Source of the DNA: Planctomycetota bacterium
GTDB lineage: Bacteria; Planctomycetota; UBA1135; UBA2386
NCBI GenBank assembly: GCA_014192625.1
Contig: BJHM01000003.1
Coordinates: forward strand, 1 to 64,000
Direction: 5' to 3'
DNA: 64,000 nucleotides
In this document: positions 53,546 through 62,202 of the stretch, in pieces
Numbering within the stretch: position 1 is the first letter of the stretch
Layout: every line of letters starts with the position of its first letter
Made by a program: the position numbers and the translations under genes
The notes under the pieces: generated by a model
The model's database searches: none
Seen by the model: the letters and a program-made list of their open reading frames with translations, nothing else
Told to the model about the DNA's origin: nothing

Positions 53546-55300
53546 TCAGAAGCCTTGCAGGAAAAGTTTCACACCGTTGCTAGCCAGAATGCCAAGCGCG
53601 TTGGCAGACAGGTCTAGTGCAATGGACTGATTATAAAGAATCATGCCTGCAAACGAGCTGTTGTTCGGGATAGTTAGCAAGCTGGTGACCGTTGGGAAAC
53701 CAAAATAAACAGAAGTATTTCCCAAACTCAGGTCAACAAATTGACTGCAACCTGGGGCCCCCAAAGCTGTCAGGCTGACGCCTGGATCAAAGCCACCAAA
53801 GCTCACGACCAAAGCACTCAAGATGGACGAAGCAGTGATGTTCGTCGTTGTATAAGTAATCACGGAACCTAAAACCGGAGCGGGTGCAACGGCGAGACTA
53901 AGTGGATTAACTTCTGAACTCGTTGTCCTAAATCCACCAGCAATCATTGATTGATTGCCAGCATCAACCACTGACGGCCCAGCAGAGCCAGTCGTCCAAC
54001 CAGCGATCGATGTGTTACCGCAGGTAACTGCGCCATAGCGAATCTCAATCTCGCCGGTTACCAGGTTGAATTCGGTCTGCAAATCGCAGTTGCCGCCAAC
54101 GCCACCAAAGATCGGGACATTGCTCCAAGTCACGTAAGCTTTGCTATTAACCGCATCCACTTCGGCATAAACGTCGTGAAGTGCATCTGGCACTGCGTCA
54201 CACCACATCGGGCAAATGCGCGCCGGGTTGCTGAACAGTTCTGCATTAGTTGGCGTAAAGTCCGCCAAAACATTAGGCTGCATCCAGATGTAGCCGTTCG
54301 AACAAATCGTCAATGAAGAAGTTACGCCGCCAGGGTAGTTAAACCCAATAGGCAGCACAAGCGTGGCAACGGTGTCATCAGCCATGGCGAGGCCAGGCAA
54401 CGTATGCACGAAGTTCGTGCCAATGCCAGAAGTAAAATCATAGCCGCCAACAGAGTTTGGGCTTAGCTTAACTTTCGCATTCGCAAGGTTTACCGTATTT
54501 GCGGGGAAGTTTTGATACGCAGTTGCCGAAGCTGTATTGCAGCCTGAGCCATAGTTCGTGGCAGAAGCTGGAATACAGGAACTAACAGACTGATCGTATC
54601 CGCCTAACGCATTTGGCAAGAAACTGATAGCCTTATTTTGCAAATTGAACGTATTCAGGACGCTGAATGATTGATACATCAAACCATTACTGGAGCTATT
54701 GCCGCCCGCATTCAGAACCACCGGCAAGCTTGCTGATGACCCCACTGCATTGCCAACCGAAACGCCGCACATGGGAGTAATTGTGGTGTTAGTAAAGTTA
54801 GCGTAGAACATCCGGACTTCACCAGTCGCAAACAGCTGCGCTTGCACGGTAAAAATCGGCGCCGTTTGGCCATAAGCTACCGCGTTCTTCCAGGTGATTA
54901 CGAACTTACCCGGGATCGTATTGTTGTAATACACGCCACCGCTGTTGAGTGCGAGCATGTTTAAATCGCGCCAGTAGCATGCGATCCGCGGCGGTGAAGC
55001 GGCAACGCCTCGCAGGTTGGTCAACATAGTAGTGGCATTAGTCGAATAGCCAGTCGCTGCCCCGCCCGAGGCCAAGCCGTTCGTCAGATAGATATTACCG
55101 TTCGTGTTAGCCTGGGCATGCGTGTAACTTGCAGCTACGCCACCTGCAGGCATGGGGAAAGTCAAGTTCATTGGCTGCAAAGCCAGCAGGGTGTCATCTC
55201 CCACACCGAGCAGTGTACCGAAACTTGATTCAAAACATTGCGCCGAGGCTTGGGAAGCCAACGCAGCTAATAGAGAGATTGACGCGAGTAAGTGGTTCAT
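53546..55300 (-). CDS. Large secreted repeat protein, paralogue 1
   Basis: The signal peptide is clear (LLASISLLAALASQASAQC, cleavage after ASA). The 560-residue mature protein has repeated beta-rich units. Twice a motif reads roughly 'YxxFxxxxxxLxxxxxxxxPNxxGGYxF' (e.g. FNLQNKAISFLPNALGGYD and AKVKLSPNSVGGYDF), each near a YGSGCN-type Cys turn. It ends in hydrophobic helices with ALGILASNGVKLFL. No enzymatic motif is seen; a surface or matrix role is likely. The gene is visibly AT-richer than its neighbours, has TTTTTAGGATAAAATG at its start (AGGA Shine-Dalgarno) and its own terminator. It resembles the protein at 58808-60553 in motif order and C-terminus, so the two are paralogues. Confidence 0.8.
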   Translation of the reverse strand: MNHLLASISLLAALASQASAQCFESSFGTLLGVGDDTLLALQPMNLTFPMPAGGVAASYTHAQANTNGNIYLTNGLASGGAATGYSTNATTMLTNLRGVAASPPRIACYWRDLNMLALNSGGVYYNNTIPGKFVITWKNAVAYGQTAPIFTVQAQLFATGEVRMFYANFTNTTITPMCGVSVGNAVGSSASLPVVLNAGGNSSSNGLMYQSFSVLNTFNLQNKAISFLPNALGGYDQSVSSCIPASATNYGSGCNTASATAYQNFPANTVNLANAKVKLSPNSVGGYDFTSGIGTNFVHTLPGLAMADDTVATLVLPIGFNYPGGVTSSLTICSNGYIWMQPNVLADFTPTNAELFSNPARICPMWCDAVPDALHDVYAEVDAVNSKAYVTWSNVPIFGGVGGNCDLQTEFNLVTGEIEIRYGAVTCGNTSIAGWTTGSAGPSVVDAGNQSMIAGGFRTTSSEVNPLSLAVAPAPVLGSVITYTTTNITASSILSALVVSFGGFDPGVSLTALGAPGCSQFVDLSLGNTSVYFGFPTVTSLLTIPNNSSFAGMILYNQSIALDLSANALGILASNGVKLFLQGF

Positions 55301-55619
55301 TTTATCCTAAAAATTAGGGGGGCAACCGTAGAACGGTATTTCATCCGCTTTGACGTAAAAAAATCGGGCTAGGTTCCCAATAAAATCGCGCCAAAATCCA
55401 AACCTTTACCGCTGCCATCCACGACAGCACTTATTTCCTTGCCTCAAAATGAGTTGACAAAGATTTTGGCGCCTTGATTGCGCCGCGAATTACGGGCCTA
55501 CGGATAGTCTCATGCGAGTTTTCAATTCGCACAATAAAATTATTCTATCCCCTATTACGCATAAGCGATTGGCATAGAACCCATGCGGCCCTCAAAATAG
55601 AACATCGTATACCCACCGA
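55301..55619. promoter_or_regulatory. AT-rich divergent promoter region
   Basis: These 319 bp lie between the leftward surface-protein gene and the rightward rsmE. The sequence is AT-rich with several A/T runs, and includes a TTGACA hexamer at 55454-55459 on the plus strand with no convincing -10 at 17 bp. It must contain promoters for both genes, but the exact boxes cannot be fixed. No RNA gene or ORF is supported. Confidence 0.4.
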
Positions 55620-56351
55620 ATGGCCCGCCGATATTTCGTCGACACTCTGCCGCTATCTGGCCCCGCAAACCTGCATGGGGAGGTGGTTCATCATCTCGTT
55701 CATGTGATGCGCGTTTCACCCGGAGATCATGTGACTCTTGGTGACGGCCGCGGGCTTGAATGTCAGGCTCGTATCGAAGGTCATCACAAGGACACCCTGC
55801 ACGTAACGGTGGCGGCGCACACTGCAGTAGTCCCACCTTTGCTGCGAGTTCACGTCGCGTTTGCGCCACCACGTTTTACCCGTGCCGAGTGGTTATTCGA
55901 GCATGGCACCGAAGTGGGAGTTGCGGTGTTTCACCCGTTGTGGACCGAGCGCACGCGGCCGCAGGGCGACCGCAGTGATCGTTGGCAGAAGATAGTTCGT
56001 GCGGCGGCAGGCCAGTGCGACCGCGCTTGGCTGCCAGAGATTCGACCGCTGCGTTCGGTGCGCGAGTTCCTGGTCGATCCGAAATTGCCCCGCGACCGTC
56101 GAATCGCGCAAGGCGGCGCACCAAAGCCAAGTTTGGTGAGTGACGGCGACGTGTTGCTCCTAGTCGGCCCCGAAGGAGGGCTCGCACCAGATGAGCAGAC
56201 TCTCGCTCTAAAGAACGGCTTTGCGCCGGTAGGCCTCGGGCCAAATGTGTTGCGCACCGAGACTGCCGCACTAGTTGGGGCCTCGGCGCTGCTGCTGTTC
56301 ACACTGGGGACTCATGTCAGCGACACAAAAGCTGACTCGGCAAAACTGTAG
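55620..56351 (+). CDS. rsmE: 16S rRNA (uracil-1498-N3)-methyltransferase RsmE
   Basis: SAM-dependent methylation of U1498 in the ribosomal decoding region. An N-terminal PUA-like domain covers ~1-70 (RRYFVDTLPL, VHHLVHVMRVSPGDHVTLGDGRG). The SPOUT trefoil-knot domain covers ~75-235, with the SAM loop LLVGPEGGLAPDE near residue 185 and VGLGPNVLRTETAAL. Length 243 is canonical. ATG start at 55620. Its last ~40 bp overlap the 3' end of the convergent radC gene. Confidence 0.93.
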   Translation: MARRYFVDTLPLSGPANLHGEVVHHLVHVMRVSPGDHVTLGDGRGLECQARIEGHHKDTLHVTVAAHTAVVPPLLRVHVAFAPPRFTRAEWLFEHGTEVGVAVFHPLWTERTRPQGDRSDRWQKIVRAAAGQCDRAWLPEIRPLRSVREFLVDPKLPRDRRIAQGGAPKPSLVSDGDVLLLVGPEGGLAPDEQTLALKNGFAPVGLGPNVLRTETAALVGASALLLFTLGTHVSDTKADSAKL

Positions 56352-57019
56352 GCGCGCTCCTCACCCACCACTACGTGATCGAGCAGCTGAATCCCCAGCA
56401 ACTCCCCGGCCTGCCGCAATCGATCGGTTACGGCGCGGTCCTCACTACTCGGTGTCGGGTCACCCGAAGGATGGTTATGTGCTACGACAATAGCTGCGGC
56501 ACCTTCGCGCACTGCTGGTGAAAAAACTTCGCGCGGATGCACCGGCGCCTGCTCCAAGCTGCCCGTGCTGATCACGCGCAGCGACAGGATGCGATGACGA
56601 ATATCGAGCAGCAGGGCAAAAAAAGTCTCACGCCGACTGCCGCGTACAGACTCTCGCACAACAGCCGCAACGTCGGCCCCCCGATGCAGCGTGCGACCAG
56701 GCCGCAAGCGCGCCTCGAACACACGTCGCGCCAGCCCGAATGCGCCGCCGATTGCCGCAGCACGAACCAGACCAATGCCTTTTTCGTGTGCAATCTCTCG
56801 AACTGGCGCGGCGGCCAGCAACGCAAGGCTGCCAAAGCGAAGAAGCAATCGCTGCGCCATAACTTCGGCCGACTCACCGCGCTTTCCGGTGCGCAAGAGC
56901 AACGCCAAGCACTCCGCGTCAGATAGCCGCGACTCGCCGATTTGCAGGAGCCGTTCCCGCGGTCCGTATTGAAAATCGTCGGACGCTGGTAAAGAGTCAC
57001 TTGATATGGACACGCTCAT
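56312..57019 (-). CDS. radC: RadC-type JAB/MPN domain protein
   Basis: DNA-repair-associated family, now seen as a JAMM-like metalloprotein of uncertain role. It has a helix-hairpin-helix N-terminal region (~25-105, LLRTGKRGESAEVMAQRLL) and a JAB domain with the metal motif HNHPSGDPTPSSED near residue 165. Length 235 from the ATG at 57019 matches the family. It overlaps rsmE at the 3' ends and starts beside the divergent recQ gene. Confidence 0.93.
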   Translation of the reverse strand: MSVSISSDSLPASDDFQYGPRERLLQIGESRLSDAECLALLLRTGKRGESAEVMAQRLLLRFGSLALLAAAPVREIAHEKGIGLVRAAAIGGAFGLARRVFEARLRPGRTLHRGADVAAVVRESVRGSRRETFFALLLDIRHRILSLRVISTGSLEQAPVHPREVFSPAVREGAAAIVVAHNHPSGDPTPSSEDRAVTDRLRQAGELLGIQLLDHVVVGEERAYSFAESAFVSLT

Positions 57020-57106
57020 GTCATGGTTGTGGCCAAAGCTCGCCAATGGGAACGGACAATCGCTCTGCTATGCGAAAACGACGCCTTTGCTACGCTCGTC
57101 ACAGTT

Positions 57107-58780
57107 GTGCTAGACCTAACCTTAGAACTGCATCGCCTGTTCGGCCACCCGACTTTTCGTGGCCCCCAAGAAGCCGTCATCCGACGACTTCTTGCAGGCA
57201 AAGACACGTTGCTGGTTATGGCAACCGGCGAAGGTAAGTCGCTCTGCTACCAACTGCCGGCCATGCTCGGCGATGGCCTTACGGTCGTAGTCAGTCCGCT
57301 GATCGCGTTGATGGACGACCAAGTGAGCGCATTGCAACGCCGCGGCTTGCCGGCGTCCTGCGTGCACAGCCTGCTGGATCGCGATGAGCGACAGGCGCGA
57401 CTCCTGGCTGCGTTTCAGGGGAGGACTAAGCTGCTTTATGTAACACCAGAGCGATTTTCGGTGCCGGGTTTCCTGCCAGAGCTAAAGCAGACCGGCGTTA
57501 CGCGGCTGGCAGTCGACGAAGCGCACTGCGTGAGTCATTGGGGCCATGACTTTAGGCCCGACTACCTAAGGCTCGGCGAAGTGCGTCGCGCACTCGGCAA
57601 CCCGCCGTGCCTGGCCTTGACTGCGACTGCTACGGCAGATGTTCAGGCAGACATCCGCAATGTACTCGGCATGCAAAACGCGCCGCTGATACACACCGGC
57701 ATCGACCGACCAAACCTCTACCTGTCGGTCGCCGCCTGTGACAGCGAAGAACAGAAATTTGACCAGCTCATCGCCCGGCTTGATCGCACCGGCGGCCCAG
57801 CAATCGTTTACTGCGCGCTGATCAAAGACCTGCTGCGTTTGGAGGCCATGTTACAGCGCCGCGGACTTGCGCCGCTTGTCTACCACGGCGACCTTGCCAA
57901 AAACGAACGGAAGGACCAACAGACGGCCTTCGAACAAAGCAGCAACGCGCTGATGCTCGCCACCAACGCGTTCGGCATGGGGATCGACAAGGCTGATATC
58001 CGCGCAATCGTGCACTGGCAGATGCCTCGCACCTTGGAAGCCTATTGGCAGGAAGTCGGTCGCGCGGGCCGCGATGGGCACGGCTCGTTCTGCGAACTCC
58101 TCTACCGCGAAGAAGACCTGCAAGTGCAGCGCTCGTTCGTCGAATGGGCCAACCCCAGCCGCGCGTTTCTAGCTCAGGTCGCGGACCACTTACAGAGTCT
58201 CGGGGATCGCCTCCACGCCGAGGATCTCGACTCGTTGCGTGCCACGTTTTTCGGCAAGAACCGTAACGACGGCAGGGTCGATACCTGCCTCCGCCTGCTG
58301 ACTTCCGGCGGTTGCCTTGCCGGTGAGATCGGTCGCAATCTGCAATTTGCGCGCCCCCCCACGGCGCAAGAACTCGCGACCTGGATACCTGATGACAAGC
58401 GGCAGAATGATCTAATGGGACTCCTGTCGATGCTGCGCTACGCGACTGGCACCGATTGCCGGCGGCAGTCGATCCAGCAACACTTCGACGGCGCTTGCAG
58501 TGCTGCCAACTGCGGCTTTTGCGACGTGTGTTTGCCGGTGGACACTTTTTTCCTCGGCCACTTGCCCGCCACCCGCGCCTTGCCAAAACGCACTGCCCAA
58601 CCAGAGCACGCAATGGTTCAGCGCGGCGATTGGATCTTGGTGCGAGGGCTTGGCTTGTGCTGTATCCGCTCGGTGCATAAAGGCCGCGACACGCTGCGCG
58701 CGGACGTTGAACTTGCCAGCGACCTGTCGCAACGCAACATAAACCTGATGCACGGCAACTGGCGCAGAGTGGTGAACTGA
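57107..58780 (+). CDS. recQ: ATP-dependent DNA helicase RecQ
   Basis: 3'-5' helicase in recombination and repair. Helicase core: LFGHPTFRGPQEAVIRRLL (motif 0), Walker A ATGEGKS (with Glu in place of the usual Ser or Thr), DEAH in VDEAHCVSHWGHDFRPDY, ALTATATADV, NAFGMGIDKADIRAIVHW, and QEVGRAGRDG. The RecQ C-terminal zinc site is CRRQSIQQHFDG followed by CGFCDVC near residue 480. A trailing ~100 residues replace the usual HRDC. The start is unclear: the GTG at 57107 gives 557 residues and leaves room for the divergent radC promoter, while an ATG at 57023 is also in frame. Confidence 0.92.
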   Translation: MLDLTLELHRLFGHPTFRGPQEAVIRRLLAGKDTLLVMATGEGKSLCYQLPAMLGDGLTVVVSPLIALMDDQVSALQRRGLPASCVHSLLDRDERQARLLAAFQGRTKLLYVTPERFSVPGFLPELKQTGVTRLAVDEAHCVSHWGHDFRPDYLRLGEVRRALGNPPCLALTATATADVQADIRNVLGMQNAPLIHTGIDRPNLYLSVAACDSEEQKFDQLIARLDRTGGPAIVYCALIKDLLRLEAMLQRRGLAPLVYHGDLAKNERKDQQTAFEQSSNALMLATNAFGMGIDKADIRAIVHWQMPRTLEAYWQEVGRAGRDGHGSFCELLYREEDLQVQRSFVEWANPSRAFLAQVADHLQSLGDRLHAEDLDSLRATFFGKNRNDGRVDTCLRLLTSGGCLAGEIGRNLQFARPPTAQELATWIPDDKRQNDLMGLLSMLRYATGTDCRRQSIQQHFDGACSAANCGFCDVCLPVDTFFLGHLPATRALPKRTAQPEHAMVQRGDWILVRGLGLCCIRSVHKGRDTLRADVELASDLSQRNINLMHGNWRRVVN

Positions 58781-58807
58781 TCCGTGTTTGGCGCAACGCG
58801 CGCCGTG

Positions 58808-60553
58808 CTACATACCGAGCTTCAGTTCGCCACCGTTGCTAGTGATCAGGCTCAACGCGTTGGCAAGAGGAGCATCTAAAACTACCTGCGCATAAACCGA
58901 CACGCCGAGCAGGCCGCGCAGATTGGGCACCATCACCACGAGTGACATGGTTGCCCCAGAGACCGCGATGGACATTCCGGCCGAACCAGAAAGTGCAATG
59001 TGCTGATAGCAACCGGGCAGACCAAGCACGCCAAGTTCGACCGAGGGGGATGCCTTCTGGACTGAAAGCAGTAATACGCCGAAGAACGACCAACTCGGCA
59101 CGCCGGTGACGCGCAGCACGCAGGTATTGCCAATCGCCGGACGATTGCCGGGCGCTGGAGCAAGCAGCACTGGCACGCCGCCGGAGCCAGTATTGAATCC
59201 TTGCAGTTGACCGAGATCGGCACTGCCCGGATCGAGCGCGCCGCCACCTGCCGTATAACCAACCAGGCAACTTTGCAACGTGGTCGCGATCGCGCCGTAG
59301 CGGATCTCAAACTCGCCATTGCTCTCCAATACTAACTGGGCAGTGTTGCGCGCTAAGGGGTTGCCCTTCTCAGGACAGTCACGCCAAGTGATGTAGCATC
59401 GTCCATGCGCAACGGGCGCATCAAAATACACCGCACCACCACCGGGCGGAAACAGGTCCGTCCAGAGTGCCGCAATCGATGCCGACTCAGAGAAGAAGCG
59501 GGCCCTAGTAGGCTGGCCACTACGCGCATCGCCGATCGTGTTCGGCACAAGGTAGACGCAGCCGTTGGTGGTGACATCGATCGCCGTCACTGGGCTACCG
59601 AAGTGATCAAAGGCAAATGGCAGCGCAATACCGCGCACCACCGCGTCATCCGCCACGGAGATCACTTGCTGGGCTAGCGTGAGGTCGGGTGGGGTATTGC
59701 CGGCAGCGACTAGAAATCCGCCTGCCCCGTTGGGAACGAAGCGCAGGCTGCGCCCCGAAAGATCCAGCGCACCCGGGGCAAACTGCTCGTAGACCGTCGG
59801 CGCATCGGGGCAGCCGCGCCCATAGCTGATGAATGAGGCTGGCCGGCACGAAGCAACTTCTGCCACGCGATAGCCACCGACACCATTGGGTGTAAACGAC
59901 ATCACCCGCGAGGCGAGGTCAAACGTCGAAGGCGCGAAGGACTCATAGACCGTCGAGTTGCCGCCGGTGTCCGTGACACCACCCGCCAACACCGACGATA
60001 GGTCGATCGCTCCGGGTGCTGCGTTGTTGCCACCGGTCACACCGACCAACATCGTGTGCCCGGTGATCGTGAACGGGCTGCTCCATGAAATCTGAATCGT
60101 GCCATCGCCACTCAACATCAACTGCGTCGAGCCAGCGAGGCCAAAGCCGAGCTCGGCAACGTTGCTCCAGGTGACCACGGCGCGTATCGGCATGCCACCC
60201 GACGCCGGCAAGGTATTCATCTGCACCGTGCCAGGCGCCAGGTTGGCCCACGCAGCGGCAATCCGCGGCCCACCGCTCAGAAACGACGCGAGATCACCGT
60301 TGCAGCAACCGGCCGCCGAGTTGGCACCGAGCCAGATGAAGCCATTGTCGCTGACACTGATCGAGGTTACCGGACCTGCCGGCCCCGGGAAGGAAAACCC
60401 AAGCGGCAGACCGACCGCGACGGATTCGTCGCCGAGACCAAGGTTGACCCCAGGGTTATCTGCAAAACACGGTAACTGTGCGGCGGCACTGCCAGCGAGC
60501 AGCGCCACTGGCAACAAGAACCACGGACAGCGTTGGCGGGCAGGATGCATCAT
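58808..60553 (-). CDS. Large secreted repeat protein, paralogue 2
   Basis: The signal peptide follows the ATG at 60553 or 60550 (CPWFLLPVALLAGSAAA, cleavage before QLPCF). The ~560-residue mature part shares the architecture of the protein at 53546-55300. It has early VGLPLGFSFPGP blocks, two copies of a 'YExFxPxxxDLxxRxxxFxPNGxGGYxV' unit (VMSFTPNGVGGYRV, LRFVPNGAGGFLV), a YGRGCP turn between them, and a C-terminal ALSLITSNGGELKL like the paralogue's ALGILASNG. GC content is normal here, unlike the paralogue. Probably a surface or secreted structural protein; no catalytic motif. Confidence 0.8.
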   Translation of the reverse strand: MMHPARQRCPWFLLPVALLAGSAAAQLPCFADNPGVNLGLGDESVAVGLPLGFSFPGPAGPVTSISVSDNGFIWLGANSAAGCCNGDLASFLSGGPRIAAAWANLAPGTVQMNTLPASGGMPIRAVVTWSNVAELGFGLAGSTQLMLSGDGTIQISWSSPFTITGHTMLVGVTGGNNAAPGAIDLSSVLAGGVTDTGGNSTVYESFAPSTFDLASRVMSFTPNGVGGYRVAEVASCRPASFISYGRGCPDAPTVYEQFAPGALDLSGRSLRFVPNGAGGFLVAAGNTPPDLTLAQQVISVADDAVVRGIALPFAFDHFGSPVTAIDVTTNGCVYLVPNTIGDARSGQPTRARFFSESASIAALWTDLFPPGGGAVYFDAPVAHGRCYITWRDCPEKGNPLARNTAQLVLESNGEFEIRYGAIATTLQSCLVGYTAGGGALDPGSADLGQLQGFNTGSGGVPVLLAPAPGNRPAIGNTCVLRVTGVPSWSFFGVLLLSVQKASPSVELGVLGLPGCYQHIALSGSAGMSIAVSGATMSLVVMVPNLRGLLGVSVYAQVVLDAPLANALSLITSNGGELKLGM

Positions 60554-60713
60554 TGGGTCCGCACGGAATGCGGTTTGGCAGAATACGCAAAGCGGATTGT
60601 CCTGCAAGGGCCTCGCCGTGGCAGCAATGCAGGAAAACCGGGCCGCGCGCGGCGCCTCAGCGACTCGCTTACAAGCCGACGATGCCAGGGCAAGTCCGGC
60701 GCACCATTGCTAG

Positions 60714-61037
60714 CTATTCATTGTCCAACAAAATCTTAGGTGAGAATGGCCATTCGCGACACTGCTGTGGCCGCAGCCCGTAGATGGAACAACCTGCGGT
60801 CCGTCCATCCTGCAAAAACACGCAGCGACCACCTAGCCCATCCTTGAGTGTTGCACCATCCGGCTGCAGAAAACGGCTTTGGAAGGCAGCGACCGACATG
60901 CCAAGGTGGTTCGCGATCGCCGCGCACTCGGCCTCGGTCGCCCGCACAAATCCGCCGGAAATTGAACAGCAGTTGCCGGACCGCTTGCAGGCAAAACCAA
61001 ATGGGAACCCGGGGCGCGCGTCTCCATGGGCGATCAA
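60714..61037 (-). CDS. YkgJ-type Cys-cluster protein
   Basis: Small YkgJ/UPF0153-type protein. The pattern CKRSGNCCSISGGFVRATEAE, then RCVFLQ and CSIYGLRPQQCREWPF gives the Cys cluster (CxxxxxCC...C...C...C) of the family, which binds a zinc or iron-sulfur centre. I chose a TTG at 61037 overlapping the upstream kinase stop (TTGA), giving 107 residues; the frame is open to 61148 but runs across the kinase 3' end. It is probably co-translated with the kinase. Confidence 0.75.
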   Translation of the reverse strand: MIAHGDARPGFPFGFACKRSGNCCSISGGFVRATEAECAAIANHLGMSVAAFQSRFLQPDGATLKDGLGGRCVFLQDGRTAGCSIYGLRPQQCREWPFSPKILLDNE

Positions 61038-62116
61038 CGGTCCTTGCGCGGCCGCCGCAGCCCCAACTTCGGCCGCGTTTGTTGGGCGCGCTCGGTCAGT
61101 TGACGCTGGCTTTCCTGCGCAGCGAGATACGCGCCGATCTCCGCACACAACTGCTTTGGGTCCTGAAAACGGATCTCGCGCTCCTTCGCCATCATCTTCT
61201 CGATGAAGTAGTGCACCTGCGGCGACAACTGCAACGCACGAATGCGCTCCCCGGACAACGACTCCAACACCTGCTTCCGCAGCACGTCCTCATTGGACTG
61301 GCCTTCAAATGGCAACGACCCTGTGACCAGTTGATACAAAGTCGCACCGAGCGCGTAGATGTCCGCGCGAACGTCAAGCTCGCTGCCGCCGCGCGCCTGC
61401 TCTGGCGCGATGTAGTGCACCGTGCCCGCCGTTGTTTCCCCGCCCAAAGGTTGGCCGCGCGGCACGGCAAATCCCAAGTCAATCAGCACCGCGCCGCGCG
61501 CCGCGCTGAACAGTATGTTGCCCGGCTTGATGTCGCGGTGAACCAGGCCACGCACGTGCAGCACATCGAGTGCGGATGCGACTTGCAGCACGATCTGCAG
61601 CGCCTGTAGTTCCTCGAACCGTTGGTGAACGGCCAGCTCATCCTGCAGGCTTTTGCCGGGCACTTCTTCCATCGCGAAAAAATACGTCTCCCCCTCGCGC
61701 GCCACGCGGTAGCCACGCACGAGGTGCGGGTGCACAAGGTCAAGCAACAGCTTTGCCTCGCGTACAAAGGCTTCCACTTGCGCCGGCTGCTGCGAAAGCT
61801 CTGTCCGCAGGACCTTGAGTGCCACGCGACGGCCATCGGTTCGATCGAGCGCAGCAAAAACCCGCGCCGAGCCACCTTCACCAAGCAGCTCCTTGACGTC
61901 ATAACGACTTAGCACCGGCCGAGTGCCGCCAATGGTTTGCTGCCACAGGGCCCACTGCTTTGCGGTGCACTTGCCATTGGCCTGCAGCCAGTGCGCAGGA
62001 TCGCCAGATTGCATCGCTGCATGCGCGCTCTCTTGATCGAGCAGCGCGCGATGCACAAGCACCGCCAGCAATTGTAAATCTGCGTTCAAGGATGGTTCCA
62101 TTGCTTGCTTCGACAA
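61034..62116 (-). CDS. Cytoplasmic Ser/Thr protein kinase
   Basis: Kinase domain at ~70-330: GEGGSARVF, the Lys in VALKVL, a Glu in FVREAKLLL, the catalytic loop HRDIKPGNIL, DLGFA in place of DFG, and an APEQARGG loop. An N-terminal ~65-residue helical region precedes it. A short Arg/Lys-rich tail (KLGLRRPRKDR) ends the chain. No membrane helix, so cytoplasmic. Its stop overlaps the start of a YkgJ-type protein. Its start region overlaps the opposite-strand AAA+ gene's 5' region, so a compact divergent promoter is implied. ATGs at 62116 and 62101 are possible starts. Confidence 0.9.
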   Translation of the reverse strand: MSKQAMEPSLNADLQLLAVLVHRALLDQESAHAAMQSGDPAHWLQANGKCTAKQWALWQQTIGGTRPVLSRYDVKELLGEGGSARVFAALDRTDGRRVALKVLRTELSQQPAQVEAFVREAKLLLDLVHPHLVRGYRVAREGETYFFAMEEVPGKSLQDELAVHQRFEELQALQIVLQVASALDVLHVRGLVHRDIKPGNILFSAARGAVLIDLGFAVPRGQPLGGETTAGTVHYIAPEQARGGSELDVRADIYALGATLYQLVTGSLPFEGQSNEDVLRKQVLESLSGERIRALQLSPQVHYFIEKMMAKEREIRFQDPKQLCAEIGAYLAAQESQRQLTERAQQTRPKLGLRRPRKDR

Positions 62117-62202
62117 GCACTAACGAGTTCTCTGGTGCTCCGCATCAAGTCGCGGCGGGAGTCCGCCGATGTAGCCTTCATGACCTCGATGGGATTGGCG
62201 TC

